Assembly: GCF_002294985.1 (NCBI RefSeq)
Contig: NZ_NSGE01000005.1
Location: forward strand, 15,001-79,000
DNA length: 64,000 nt
Origin: Mesorhizobium sp. WSM3862
GTDB lineage: Bacteria; Pseudomonadota; Alphaproteobacteria; Rhizobiales; Rhizobiaceae
Reading direction: 5' to 3'
This document shows positions 11,397 to 20,746 of the stretch, one piece after another. Position 1 is the first letter of the stretch; the number at the start of each line of letters is the position of its first letter. Both the position numbers and the translations under genes were made by a program. The notes under the pieces were generated by a model that searched no databases, had not been told where the DNA came from, and saw only the letters and a list, made by a program, of their open reading frames with translations.

Positions 11397-12468
11397 CAAT
11401 GCCCATGTCGGCGAGCAGCTTCGACTGATGGTCGGCGATCAGCGCGTCGATCACCTCGTCGAGCTCGCCCATCATCACCCGGTCGAGCTTGTAAAGGGTG
11501 AGGTTGATGCGGTGGTCGGTGACGCGTCCCTGCGGGAAATTATAGGTGCGGATGCGCTCCGAGCGGTCGCCCGAGCCGACCTGCGATTTTCGCGACGACG
11601 AGCGCTCCTCGTCCGCGCGGCTGCGCTCCAGGTCATAGAGCCGCGCCCGTAAAATCTGCATGGCCCGCGCCCGGTTCTGGTGCTGCGACTTTTCCGCCTG
11701 CACCACCATGATGCCGGTCGGCAGATGCGTGATGCGCACCGCCGAATCGGTGGTGTTGACGTGCTGCCCGCCGGAGCCGGACGCGCGCATGGTGTCGATG
11801 CGGATGTCCTCTCCCCGGATATCGATATCGACCTCCTCGGCCCCGGGCAGTACGGCGACCGTCGCCGCCGAGGTATGGATCCGCCCGCCGGCCTCGGTTT
11901 CCGGCACGCGCTGCACGCGATGCACGCCGGATTCGAATTTCAGCTGCGCGAACACGCCCTTGCCCGACACCGAGGCGATGATTTCCTTGTAGCCGCCGAC
12001 TTCGCCTTCGCTCGCCGAAACGACCTCGAAACGCCAGCCGCGCGAGGCGGCGTAGCGCTCATACATGCGAAACAGATCGCCGGCGAACAGGGCCGCCTCG
12101 TCGCCGCCGGTGCCGGCGCGGATTTCGAGGATGGCGTTCCTGTCGTCGGCGGCATCCTTGGGCAGGAGCAGAATCTGGATATCCTTCTGCAGCACCTCGA
12201 TGCGCTCCTTAACCTCCGGCAGGTCGGCCTCGGCCAGCGCCCGCATCTCGGCATCGATGTTCTTGTCGGCGAGCATCGCCTCGAGGTCGGCCTGTTCCTG
12301 CTCGGCGGCGCGCAACGCCCGGATCTTGCCCACCATCTCCTGGATATCGGCATATTCGGAAGCCATTTTGACATAGGCATCGGCCGACGGCCCTGCCGAC
12401 ATCTGCGCTTCGAGCATGTCGAAACGCTTGACGACTTGGTCCATGCGGTCGCGGGGCAGGTTGATCAT
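11389..12468 (-). CDS. prfA: Peptide chain release factor 1
   Basis: 359 residues, typical RF1 length. The GGQ motif ([15 protein letters not shown]) enters the peptidyl-transferase centre. The region [23 protein letters not shown] and the C-terminal [12 protein letters not shown] are RF1 signatures. It terminates translation at UAA/UAG. It overlaps prmC by 8 bp and lies downstream of ptsP on the same strand. Confidence 0.97.
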   Translation of the reverse strand: MINLPRDRMDQVVKRFDMLEAQMSAGPSADAYVKMASEYADIQEMVGKIRALRAAEQEQADLEAMLADKNIDAEMRALAEADLPEVKERIEVLQKDIQILLLPKDAADDRNAILEIRAGTGGDEAALFAGDLFRMYERYAASRGWRFEVVSASEGEVGGYKEIIASVSGKGVFAQLKFESGVHRVQRVPETEAGGRIHTSAATVAVLPGAEEVDIDIRGEDIRIDTMRASGSGGQHVNTTDSAVRITHLPTGIMVVQAEKSQHQNRARAMQILRARLYDLERSRADEERSSSRKSQVGSGDRSERIRTYNFPQGRVTDHRINLTLYKLDRVMMGELDEVIDALIADHQSKLLADMGIDG

Positions 12469-12605
12469 GGGCTTGGGACTTCGGTGGACTTCACGTCAGG
12501 ACGAGTCGAAACTGGCGAATTTCGAGAACCGGAGCGGAATGTACATTTAGGTACATGAGCACCGGAAGCGCAGAAAATCGACATTCAGACCGCCCTCACG
12601 TGAAT

Positions 12606-14876
12606 CTAGAGCGGAATGGAGCGGTCGTCGGCAAAGGCTTGCAGCAGCGCCCGCATTGGCGTTCCTTGGGCGGGGGCCATCAGATTGTCCTTGAAGAAGG
12701 CTTCCAGCTCCTGCAGCGGCAGTTCAGTCAGCATCGCCTTGACCGGGCCGATCGAGGCCGGCGACATCGAGATCGAGCGGAAGCCGACGCCGATCAGCGC
12801 CATCGCCGAGATCGGCTTGCCCGCCAACTCGCCGCACAGCGTCACCGGCGTATGGTTGCGCGCGCCGGCGTCGGCGATCTGCTTCAGCACGCGCAGGAAC
12901 GGCGCCGACAGCGTGTCGAAACGGTCGGCAAGCTGCGTGTTGCCGCGGTCCACTGCCATGACGAACTGGAAGAGGTCGTTGGAACCGACCGAGACGAAGT
13001 CGACCGCCTTCATCAATTCGTCGAGCTGGAACAGCAGCGACGGCACCTCCAGCATCGCGCCGAGCTTGAGGCTCGTCGGCAAATGATGCGCAAAACGCGA
13101 CAGGTGCCGGACTTCGCGGTCGATGATCTCGCGCGCCTGCGCGATTTCCGACAGTTCCGTCACCATTGGCAGCATCAGCTTCAGCTCACGCCCGCCACAA
13201 GCCTTGAGCAGCGCGCGGATCTGTGTCCTGAGGAGACCGGGGCGGTCGAGAGTGAGGCGGATCGCCCGCCAGCCGAGTGCCGGGTTTTCCTCTTGCACCG
13301 CGCCCTTGAAATAGGGCAGCACCTTGTCGCCGCCGATATCGATGGTACGGAAGGTGACCGGCTTGCCGCGCGCCGCCTCGAGCACATCGCGATAGAGCCG
13401 CTCCTGCGCCTCGGCGCGCGGAAAGGTCGAGGCCACCATGAACTGCAATTCGGTGCGGAACAGGCCGATGCCGGCCGCTCCCGATTCTGAAAGCTGCGGC
13501 AGGTCGACGGCAAGGCCGGCATTCATCAGGAGATCGACGGGGACGCCGTCCTTGGTCAGCGACGGCTTCTTGCGCAGTTCGCGATAGATTTCCTGCCGCC
13601 GAGCTCGGAAGCGGACCTTTTCGGCATAGGCGGCCTCGAGGTCGGACTGCGGCCGCAGGTGAATGGTGCCTTCCTCGCCGTCGACGATGATGGCATCGCC
13701 GTTCTCCGCCATGGAGACGGCGCCCTTGACCTGGCCTGCGACCGGAATGCCCATGGCGCGCGCGACGATGACGACATGGCTGGTGGCGGCGCCGTCCTCC
13801 AGCACCAGGCCGCGCAGCTTGTCCCTCGGATAGTCGAGCAGTTCGGCCGCACCCATCGAGCGGGCGACGATGATGGCATCCTTTGGCAGCGAGGCCGCGA
13901 CATCCTCCGGACCGCGCCCCATCAGCTGGCGCAAGAGCCGGTTGGCGAGATCGTCGAAGTCGCTCATGCGCTCGCGCAGATAGGGGTCCGTCATGTGCAG
14001 CATGCGTGCGCGCATGTCGCTCTGCACCTTCTCGACGGCCGCTTCCGCAGTCAGGCCGTTGCGGATCGCCTCTTCCAGCCGGCGCACCCAGCCGCGGTCG
14101 TTGGCGAACATGCGATACGCCTCGAGCACCTCTCGATGCTCACCCTCGAAAGCGACGTCCCGGCGCTCGAGCATGTCGTCGATCGACAGCCTCAGCGAGC
14201 CGAGCGAACGGTCGAGGCGACGCACCTCCTCCTCGCTGTCCTCGTTGAACAGGTTGGTGACGACGATGCGCGGCTCGTGCAGCACGACATGGCCAAGCCC
14301 GACGCCTTCGTTGAAGGCAAGACCGGTGAAGCTTGCCGGACGGCGCAGGTCAAGTTCGAGCCCCGGCCGGGTGAGACGGGCAAGATCGCCGGTGGCGACC
14401 ATCTCGGCGATCACCATCGCCGTCGTTTCCAGCGCCTCGACCTCGTCGTCGCGATAGTGGCGCATGGTCTTGTTCTGCACCACCAGGACGCCCAGCGTTC
14501 GCCCTGCCCGCAGCACCGGCACGCCGAGGAAGGAATTGTAGATCTCTTCGCCCGTCTCCGGCAGGTAGGCGAAGGCCGGATGCTCCTGCGCGTTGGAGAG
14601 ATTGAGCGGCCGCGCACTGGCGGCGATGGTGCCGACCAGGCCTTGCCCGAGCCTCAACTGCGCCAAATGGACGGCGGTGGGGTTCAGACCTTCGGTGGCG
14701 TAGAGCTCCAGCACCGAATCGGCGCGCAGCACATAGAGCGAGCACACCTCGGCGACCATGTTGGAGGCGATGTCGCGCACGATACGGTCGAGCCGCTCCT
14801 GCGGCTCCAGCGGCTCCTGCATGAGCTCGCGGAGCCGTCTCAGCAGAACGCGCGGGCCACCGGCCATGTCACGCAT
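12606..14876 (-). CDS. ptsP: PTS-Ntr phosphoenolpyruvate phosphotransferase (EI-Ntr)
   Basis: 756 residues. The N-terminal GAF domain (about 30-170) is the hallmark of EI-Ntr versus sugar EI. The phosphohistidine region DGAATSHVVIVARAMGIP contains the phosphorylated His. The C-terminal PEP-binding barrel includes GLFRTELQFM and the Cys-containing CGELAGKP. The enzyme starts the nitrogen PTS phosphorelay (PEP to NPr to EIIA-Ntr), which couples nitrogen state to K+ transport and polymer storage. I chose the ATG at 14876, with GGAG upstream, over a GTG at 14924. lysC follows upstream at 84 bp. Confidence 0.95.
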   Translation of the reverse strand: MRDMAGGPRVLLRRLRELMQEPLEPQERLDRIVRDIASNMVAEVCSLYVLRADSVLELYATEGLNPTAVHLAQLRLGQGLVGTIAASARPLNLSNAQEHPAFAYLPETGEEIYNSFLGVPVLRAGRTLGVLVVQNKTMRHYRDDEVEALETTAMVIAEMVATGDLARLTRPGLELDLRRPASFTGLAFNEGVGLGHVVLHEPRIVVTNLFNEDSEEEVRRLDRSLGSLRLSIDDMLERRDVAFEGEHREVLEAYRMFANDRGWVRRLEEAIRNGLTAEAAVEKVQSDMRARMLHMTDPYLRERMSDFDDLANRLLRQLMGRGPEDVAASLPKDAIIVARSMGAAELLDYPRDKLRGLVLEDGAATSHVVIVARAMGIPVAGQVKGAVSMAENGDAIIVDGEEGTIHLRPQSDLEAAYAEKVRFRARRQEIYRELRKKPSLTKDGVPVDLLMNAGLAVDLPQLSESGAAGIGLFRTELQFMVASTFPRAEAQERLYRDVLEAARGKPVTFRTIDIGGDKVLPYFKGAVQEENPALGWRAIRLTLDRPGLLRTQIRALLKACGGRELKLMLPMVTELSEIAQAREIIDREVRHLSRFAHHLPTSLKLGAMLEVPSLLFQLDELMKAVDFVSVGSNDLFQFVMAVDRGNTQLADRFDTLSAPFLRVLKQIADAGARNHTPVTLCGELAGKPISAMALIGVGFRSISMSPASIGPVKAMLTELPLQELEAFFKDNLMAPAQGTPMRALLQAFADDRSIPL

Positions 14877-14959
14877 CGCGGCTTCTTCTCCAATGGGCAC
14901 GTTGCCCGCCGTAGCTTCCGCCACGGCCGGCGCTCACGCAATAACGGACTCAGTTCTTG

Positions 14960-16213
14960 CTATTGCTTATCGAGCCCGTAGACGGAATGCAAAGTACGAA
15001 CTGCAAGTTCCGTATAGGGACCGTCGATCAGTATCGAGATTTTGATCTCGGAGGTGGTGATCGCCCGGATATTGATCGCTTTATCGGCCAGCGCCTTGAA
15101 GGCGGTGGCCGCGACGCCGGCATGGCTTCGCATGCCGATACCGATGACCGAGACCTTCGACATGCCGGCTTCCGACTGCACGACGTCGTAGCCGACATCG
15201 GCCTTCAGCCGCTCGAGCACTGCCAGCGCCTTGTCGATGTCGCCCGACGGTACCGTGAAGGTCATGTCGGTGAATTTGCCGTCCTCGGAGATGTTCTGGA
15301 CGATCATATCGACATTGATGTTGGCCTCGGCCAGCGGGCCGAAGATGCCGGCGGCGACGCCTGGGCGGTCGCCGACGCGGCGCAGCGAGATCTGCGCTTC
15401 GTCCTTGGCATAGGCAATTCCGGTGACGACCTGCTGTTCCACGATCTCTTCCTCGTCGCAAATAAGCGTTCCGGGCGGATTGAGCAAATCCCCCATTCCG
15501 GGCGCGTCGGGATCGTCGAAGGACGACCGCACAAAGGTACGCACCCTGTGCACCATGGCAAGCTCCACCGACCGTACCTGCAGCACCTTGGCGCCGAGCG
15601 AGGCCATTTCAAGCATTTCCTCGAACGAAATCTTGGCCAACCGCCGGGCTTTCGGCTCGATGCGCGGATCAGTCGTGTAGACGCCGTCGACATCGGTGTA
15701 GATGTCGCAACGGTCGGCCTTGACCGCGGCCGCGATCGCCACGGCGCTGGTGTCGGAGCCGCCGCGGCCGAGGGTCGAGATGCGGTTGTCCGGGCCGATG
15801 CCCTGGAAACCGGCGATGACCGCCACCTGGCTCTCGCCGAAGCGCTTGATCAGGAACGCGCCGTCGATGTCGAGGATGCGCGCCGCGCCATGGGCGTTGT
15901 CGGTCTTGATCGGGATCTGCCAGCCCTGCCAGGAACGGGCATGGACACCCATGTTCTGCAGGGTTATCGCCAACAGGCCGGCCGTGACCTGCTCACCGGA
16001 GGCGACAACGGCGTCATATTCGCGCGCGTCGTGCATGGGCGAGGCCTCGCGCGTCCAGCCGACCAGCTCGTTGGTCTTGCCGGCCATGGCCGAAACCACC
16101 ACGGCGACCTCATGGCCGGCATCGACCTCGCGTTTGACATGGCGCGCCACATTGCGGATGCGGGCGATGTCGGCGACCGAAGTTCCGCCGAATTTCATCA
16201 CGATGCGCGCCAT
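14960..16213 (-). CDS. lysC: Aspartate kinase
   Basis: 417 residues from the ATG at 16213 (MARIVMKFGGTSV). The amino-acid kinase domain fills about 1-240 with KFGGTSV, TLGRGGSDTSAVA and DVDGVYTTDPR. Two ACT domains follow for allosteric feedback (ITGIAYAKDEAQISLR; VSVIGIGMRSHAGVAATAF). It catalyses the first step of lysine, threonine and methionine synthesis and supplies diaminopimelate. The longer frame to 16330 lacks homology-like character. The gene is divergent from the small gene at 16432 and ubiG. Confidence 0.96.
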   Translation of the reverse strand: MARIVMKFGGTSVADIARIRNVARHVKREVDAGHEVAVVVSAMAGKTNELVGWTREASPMHDAREYDAVVASGEQVTAGLLAITLQNMGVHARSWQGWQIPIKTDNAHGAARILDIDGAFLIKRFGESQVAVIAGFQGIGPDNRISTLGRGGSDTSAVAIAAAVKADRCDIYTDVDGVYTTDPRIEPKARRLAKISFEEMLEMASLGAKVLQVRSVELAMVHRVRTFVRSSFDDPDAPGMGDLLNPPGTLICDEEEIVEQQVVTGIAYAKDEAQISLRRVGDRPGVAAGIFGPLAEANINVDMIVQNISEDGKFTDMTFTVPSGDIDKALAVLERLKADVGYDVVQSEAGMSKVSVIGIGMRSHAGVAATAFKALADKAINIRAITTSEIKISILIDGPYTELAVRTLHSVYGLDKQ

Positions 16214-16431
16214 GGAAGCGAGATGCCTTTGACTGAAGCCGGCTTGGGGCCGGAAAACGGAAACTGCGCCCGGACCAGCCGAGCCGCGGAAATGCGCGGC
16301 CTCCTTAGCTAAAACAGCAAGGCTTCGCAAGCGAGGGCACGGGAGAAGCGGCCTTGGCCCGATTTTTGAAGTCCCCTGGCGGATTCCTGCCGCGCAATGG
16401 GATAAACTTGGAAAATCGCATGGAGGATTGC

Positions 16432-16728
16432 ATGACCGAGACGCTGGAGATCGTGACCTTCCGCCTCAAGCCGGATGCTGCGGCTGGTTTTGTTGCCCAA
16501 AATGGCGTCGTCACCGACTGGCTGGCGCACCAGCCCGGTTTTCTCAGCCGCCATCTCGGCGAGCGCGACGACGGAAGCTGGGTCGACGTCGTGCGCTGGC
16601 AAAGCCTCGAGCAGGCTCAGTCCGCGACTCAGCGCATCATGGCCGAGATCGGCGATTGCCAAGCGATGCAGGCGATCGAGCCGGCCAGCGTTACCATGAG
16701 CCATGCCGCGATTGCGCTGTCGCGTTAG
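16432..16728 (+). CDS. Small dimeric alpha/beta-barrel (ABM-like) protein
   Basis: 98 residues from an ATG with GGAGG 5 bp upstream. The pattern [22 protein letters not shown]...[31 protein letters not shown] resembles ferredoxin-like dimeric barrel proteins of the antibiotic biosynthesis monooxygenase type. No catalytic residue can be assigned, and many such proteins are non-enzymatic. It lies upstream of ubiG but with a 125-bp gap, so co-transcription is uncertain. Confidence 0.75.
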   Translation: MTETLEIVTFRLKPDAAAGFVAQNGVVTDWLAHQPGFLSRHLGERDDGSWVDVVRWQSLEQAQSATQRIMAEIGDCQAMQAIEPASVTMSHAAIALSR

Positions 16729-16853
16729 GCTCGACCGTCCTCGTCTCGCTGCGGCTGGTTGGCGGCAGTGGAAAAACCCGCCTTGACTTTCGCTGCCGGG
16801 GACCCGACTTCCTAGCGTTCCCCGACTTGCTGGCGTTCGAGGAGACCCGCCCC

Positions 16854-17603
16854 ATGCCTGAGCCCCGCCGATCGACCATAGATGCCGGAGAAGTCGAACG
16901 CTTCTCCGCCCTTGCCGCCGAATGGTGGAACCCGAACGGCAAGTTCCGGCCGCTGCACAAGTTCAACCCTGTGCGGCTTGCCTATATCCGCGACCAGGTG
17001 GCGGCGCGCTTCGGCCGCGATCCGCGCGCGGCAAGGCCATTCGAGGGACTGCGCTTCCTCGACATCGGCTGCGGCGGCGGGCTCTTATGCGAACCGATGG
17101 CGCGGCTTGGCGCGGAAGTGGTCGGTGCCGACGCCTCGGCTACCAACATCGAGGTCGCTAAGCTGCACGCGGCCGAAGCCGGCGTAAATGTCGACTATCG
17201 CGCCACCACGGCCGAGGCGCTGGCCGCGGCCGGCGAGACATTCGACGTCATCCTCAACATGGAGGTGGTCGAGCATGTCGCCGATGTCGATCTCTTCGTC
17301 GCCAAATGCAGCGAGATGGTCCGGCCCGGCGGCATCATGTTCGTCGCCACCATCAACCGCACGCTGAAGGCGCTTGGCCTTGCCATCATCGGCGCCGAAT
17401 ATGTGCTGCGCTGGCTGCCGCGCGGCACGCATCAGTTCGGCAAGCTGGTGCGGCCGGAGGAGTTGGCAAAGGCGCTTGGCGCGGCGGGGCTGACCATCAT
17501 CGACCGGACCGGCGTGATCTATCATCCGTTGGCCGACCGCTGGCAGAAATCCAGGGACATGGACGTCAACTACATGGTGCTGGCCGAAAAAGCCTCGGTC
17601 TAA
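16854..17603 (+). CDS. ubiG: Ubiquinone biosynthesis O-methyltransferase UbiG
   Basis: 249 residues. The N-terminus [34 protein letters not shown] is typical for UbiG. SAM motif I is [18 protein letters not shown], and [12 protein letters not shown] follows. It performs both O-methylations of ubiquinone synthesis at the membrane. The ATG at 16854 begins the conserved region; a longer frame starting near 16428 is only read-through of another frame. It is divergent from lysC, as seen in other Rhizobiales. Confidence 0.96.
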   Translation: MPEPRRSTIDAGEVERFSALAAEWWNPNGKFRPLHKFNPVRLAYIRDQVAARFGRDPRAARPFEGLRFLDIGCGGGLLCEPMARLGAEVVGADASATNIEVAKLHAAEAGVNVDYRATTAEALAAAGETFDVILNMEVVEHVADVDLFVAKCSEMVRPGGIMFVATINRTLKALGLAIIGAEYVLRWLPRGTHQFGKLVRPEELAKALGAAGLTIIDRTGVIYHPLADRWQKSRDMDVNYMVLAEKASV

Positions 17604-17620
17604 GCGGCCAACTGAAGCGT

Positions 17621-18535
17621 TTACGCCGCCTGTCTTTGCAGCTTCGGGCTTGGCTGGCTCTGCGCCTTGGTGGTGATGAGCACGCCGGCGGTGATGATGG
17701 CCGCGCCCAGCCAGGTCAGAAGCTGATAATGCTCGCCGAGGAAGATCGTGCCGGCAAAGAGCCCGACCGCCGCCGCCACATATCCGATCTGGCTGAGATA
17801 GACCGGCCCGCCGACCGCCTGCAGCCGGAAGAAGAAGGCAAACATCGCCGATGCCGACGCCACCTGTGCGGCGACCACCAGCGGCACGCCGCCGAGCGGA
17901 GCAAATGCCTGCCAGCCGAGCAGCGTCAGGATGCCGATGAGAAGCAAGGTTGCCGACGCCAGATGGCTGCCGACGGCGAGCTCGATCGGACCGGTGTCCT
18001 CGGGCCAGTCGATGGTGCGGTAGATGTTGCCGGCGGCGAGGCTGACGGGGATGAGAAGGCCGACCGCCACCCAGAAATATTCGGCCGGCTGGCCGGCCTC
18101 CCCACGCGTAAGCGCGACCATCACCGCGCCGATAAAACCAACGATAATGCCGATGACGCCGAGCAGGTTCGGTCGCCGCACCCCAAGCAGGATCGAGAAC
18201 ACCAGCGTGATGACCGGCGACAGCGTGAACATGATGCCCGTGTAACCCGCGCCGAGATGCGGGATGGCCGAGAACATCAGCAAGTTGGGAAAGGCGTAGG
18301 AAATGGCTGCGGTGATGAAGAAATAGCGCAACTTGTGCGCCGTGAGCCGGATGCGCTGACCGAGCAGCAGAAGCGTTGTGAGCAACACGCCGCCGGCGCC
18401 GAACGAGATCACGAAAGCCCAGACCATTGCCGGGGCACCGGCCGCCGTTGCCAGCTTGCCGAAGGGGAGCGTCATGCCGAGCAATCCGCCGGTGACGATC
18501 AGAAGACCCAGTGCGGAATCCCAGAGCAATTTCAT
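17621..18535 (-). CDS. DMT-family (EamA) exporter
   Basis: 304 residues with about ten transmembrane helices forming two EamA repeats. Substrate unknown; the family exports metabolites or drugs. The start at 18535 is an ATG. A strong promoter with an extended -10 box lies about 50 bp upstream and overlaps a MarR-type operator next to the divergent marR gene, so the exporter is probably the regulator's target. Confidence 0.85.
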   Translation of the reverse strand: MKLLWDSALGLLIVTGGLLGMTLPFGKLATAAGAPAMVWAFVISFGAGGVLLTTLLLLGQRIRLTAHKLRYFFITAAISYAFPNLLMFSAIPHLGAGYTGIMFTLSPVITLVFSILLGVRRPNLLGVIGIIVGFIGAVMVALTRGEAGQPAEYFWVAVGLLIPVSLAAGNIYRTIDWPEDTGPIELAVGSHLASATLLLIGILTLLGWQAFAPLGGVPLVVAAQVASASAMFAFFFRLQAVGGPVYLSQIGYVAAAVGLFAGTIFLGEHYQLLTWLGAAIITAGVLITTKAQSQPSPKLQRQAA

Positions 18536-18589
18536 CTGCGTGATCCTGTGGCTACGCGGCCAAGCTTGGCGGCCGCTCCAACTTGGGAT

Positions 18590-18621
18590 AATATAGCATA
18601 AAGATTCTCAATGTCAAGATA
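18590..18621 (-). promoter_or_regulatory. Divergent promoter/operator of the DMT-MarR pair
   Basis: On the minus strand TTGACA (18617-18612), a 16-bp spacer and TATATT (18595-18590), preceded by TG one base upstream, form a near-consensus promoter for the DMT gene. The imperfect inverted repeat ATTCTCAATGTCAAGAT (18604-18620) covers the -35 box and resembles MarR-family operators. The MarR gene starts 17 bp beyond it. Confidence 0.6.
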
Positions 18622-18637
18622 CTTTACGGTGAGGCAC

Positions 18638-19153
18638 ATGGACCGTGCGGCAAGAGCGATGGAGCAATGGCGCAAGGAACGGCCGGACCTCGACGTCTCG
18701 CCGATGGGAGTGATCGGGCGGTTGAACGAAGCGTCCGCGCTGATCGCGCGCGACCGGCTCGCGCCGCTCTTTGCCCGTTTCGGCCTGCAGCAGGGCGAAT
18801 TCGACGTGTTGGCCACGCTTCGCCGCTCCGGCGCGCCTCACGCGCTGACGCCGACCGAACTCTACGAGGCGACGATGGTGACCTCCGGAGCAATGACCGC
18901 CCGGCTCGACCGGCTGGAAAAGGCGGGCCTGATCCAGCGCGCGCCGCATCCCAGCGATCGCCGCGGCGTTGTGGTGCAACTCACCTCGAAAGGCCTCGAA
19001 CTCATCGATGAGGCCCTTGCCGCCCACGTCGCGAATGAGCATGAAATCCTCGCCGGTTTGGCGCCAGAGGACCGGAAAATGCTCGCGACACTGCTGAAAA
19101 AGCTGATCGGAACTCTTAGTTCCGGTCCTCCGGAAAGCTCGGGATCGGCATGA
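18638..19153 (+). CDS. MarR-family transcriptional regulator
   Basis: 171 residues with a winged helix: FDVLATLRRSG, LTPTELYEATMVTSGAMTARLDRLEKAGLIQRAPHPSDRRGVVVQLT is the classical MarR HTH plus wing with the D-x-R-G motif. I start at the ATG at 18638, preceded by GGTGAGG; an upstream ATG at 18611 lies inside the operator and has no ribosome site. It is divergent from the DMT exporter, which suggests local regulation. Its 3' end overlaps the convergent DUF1178 gene by 38 bp. Confidence 0.88.
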   Translation: MDRAARAMEQWRKERPDLDVSPMGVIGRLNEASALIARDRLAPLFARFGLQQGEFDVLATLRRSGAPHALTPTELYEATMVTSGAMTARLDRLEKAGLIQRAPHPSDRRGVVVQLTSKGLELIDEALAAHVANEHEILAGLAPEDRKMLATLLKKLIGTLSSGPPESSGSA

Positions 19154-19541
19154 ATTCGACGCCGTCCTCGGCGAGGCTTTTCGCCTCGTCCGGCGTGGCC
19201 TCGCCATAGATGCCGCGCGGATCGGTCTCGCCGAAATGGATCTTGCGCGCTTCCTCGGCGAACTTGTCGCCGACATAGTCGGCATTCTCGCGCACCTTGT
19301 CGGCGAGCGCCTTGAGCTGTGCCAGCGCCTGTTTCTGCGCGTCGCCCATGGCCAGCGCCATCTTCTCCTGCTTGCGTGAGGTGGAGACGGCCGGCGCCAT
19401 CAGCGCCTTCTCGACCTTGTGCGAGCCGCAGATCGGGCAATCGACGAAACCGCGTTTCTTCTGCGTGCCAAAGTCGTCATTGCTGCGGAACCAGGCTTCG
19501 AATTCGTGCTCGTGTTCACAGATGAGCGAAAAACGGATCAA
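19116..19541 (-). CDS. DUF1178 family protein
   Basis: 141 residues. The N-terminus MIRFSLICEHEHEFEAWFRSNDDFG and C-P-I-C-G motif (residues about 36-40) fit DUF1178, an alphaproteobacterial family likely to bind zinc through its Cys pairs; function unknown. The start is a TTG at 19541, overlapping the nitrilase stop by 4 bp (TTGA), with AGGGG upstream. It is the last gene of a grxC-nitrilase-DUF1178 unit. The last 38 bp overlap the end of marR on the other strand. Confidence 0.82.
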   Translation of the reverse strand: MIRFSLICEHEHEFEAWFRSNDDFGTQKKRGFVDCPICGSHKVEKALMAPAVSTSRKQEKMALAMGDAQKQALAQLKALADKVRENADYVGDKFAEEARKIHFGETDPRGIYGEATPDEAKSLAEDGVEFMPIPSFPEDRN

Positions 19542-20398
19542 GAGGCTGCACCCCTGAGACGCGGCGCCTCGCCGGCATTGACGGTGAAATCCCGCGCGTT
19601 CTTGAGATTGGGAATCTTGCGACGCGCCGCAGCCGACTGCGCCGGGTCGATCTCGGCGACGATCACTGCGGGCTCATCATGCGCGGCCTCGGCGATGATG
19701 CGTCCCCACGGATCGACGATCAGCGAATGGCCGTACGTCTCGCGGCCGTCCTCGTGCAGGCCGCCCTGCGCGGCCGCGATGAGATAGGTGCCGTTCTCGA
19801 TCGCGCGTGCCCTGAGCAGCACGTGCCAGTGCGCCTCGCCGGTCTGGCGGGTGAAGGCCGCAGGCACCGAAAGCACCTGGGCCCCCGCCAGCGCTTCGGC
19901 ACGGAATAGCTGCGGGAAGCGCAGGTCGTAGCAGACGGCAAAGCCCAGCTTCACGCCGTTGATATCGGTGACGACGCCCTCTGTTCCCGGCTCGTAAGAG
20001 GCGGATTCGCGCCAGCTCTCGCCGTTGTCGAGGTCGACATCGAACATGTGGATCTTGTCGTAATTGGCGATCATGGCGCCATCGGGCGCGAACAGGAACG
20101 CCCGGTTGGCGAGCTTGCCGTCGGCGCGCAGGATGGCCGTCGAGCCGACATGCAGGAAAATGCCGAGTTCCTGCGCAAGTTTCCGCGCCGTCGAAACGAC
20201 GACGTCCTTGTCTTGGCTGGTGAAAGCGGCGGCACCCGCCTGCTTGTCGCGGATGAGCGCGCCGGTCATTTCCGGCGTCTGCACGTAGGTGGCGCCCTGC
20301 TGTGCAGCCTCGCGGACCAGCCTTTCCATATCAGCCGCGTTGCGCTCCGGGCTGGTGCCCGAACGCATCTGCACCGCCGCCGCCTTGAAAACACCCAT
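19538..20398 (-). CDS. Carbon-nitrogen hydrolase (nitrilase superfamily)
   Basis: 286 residues. The Glu-Lys-Cys triad is visible: E in YVQTPEMTG, K in NYDKIHMFDVD and C in GFAVCYDLRFPQLFR. The sequence resembles the Nit1/Nit2 (omega-amidase or deaminated-glutathione amidase) branch. Its place directly after a glutaredoxin gene (2-bp gap) favours a glutathione-repair role, but this is inference. The ATG at 20398 is preferred over a TTG two codons upstream. Confidence 0.88.
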   Translation of the reverse strand: MGVFKAAAVQMRSGTSPERNAADMERLVREAAQQGATYVQTPEMTGALIRDKQAGAAAFTSQDKDVVVSTARKLAQELGIFLHVGSTAILRADGKLANRAFLFAPDGAMIANYDKIHMFDVDLDNGESWRESASYEPGTEGVVTDINGVKLGFAVCYDLRFPQLFRAEALAGAQVLSVPAAFTRQTGEAHWHVLLRARAIENGTYLIAAAQGGLHEDGRETYGHSLIVDPWGRIIAEAAHDEPAVIVAEIDPAQSAAARRKIPNLKNARDFTVNAGEAPRLRGAAS

Positions 20399-20400
20399 GA

Positions 20401-20670
20401 TCAAACCCTCACCCCGTTGGCAAGCAACACGTCCAGCCGGCCCTCGGACTCCAATTCATGGAGGTCGTCGCAGCCGCCGACATGCGTGTCGCCGATGAAA
20501 ATCTGCGGAAAAGTGGTGCGCCCATGCGCCCGCGAAATCATTTCCTGGCGCAATTCCGGCGAGAACGACGCGTCATGCTCGGTATAGGCTACACCCTTGC
20601 GCTCGAGCAACCGCTTGGCGGCGGTGCAATAGCCGCACATCATCCGGGTATAGATCGTCACATCAACCAT
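20401..20670 (-). CDS. grxC: Glutaredoxin 3
   Basis: 89 residues, a single thioredoxin-fold glutaredoxin. The active site is C-G-Y-C (MMCGYCTAAKRLL) rather than the C-P-Y-C of E. coli Grx3. The GSH-binding TTFPQIFIGDTHVGGCDDL segment is intact. It is a cytosolic thiol reductant using glutathione and heads a three-gene unit with the nitrilase and DUF1178 genes. Confidence 0.93.
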   Translation of the reverse strand: MVDVTIYTRMMCGYCTAAKRLLERKGVAYTEHDASFSPELRQEMISRAHGRTTFPQIFIGDTHVGGCDDLHELESEGRLDVLLANGVRV

Positions 20671-20746
20671 CGATCAGCAATCCTGCCTGTGCCCATCGCC
20701 CAACGGTTATGCGAAAGCGACATGCACCAAAACAACAACTTAAGCC

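Noticed and set aside
16428..16853. An N-terminal extension of UbiG
   Set aside because: The in-frame stretch runs antiparallel in character to the small barrel gene read in another frame, and UbiG homology begins at the ATG at 16854.
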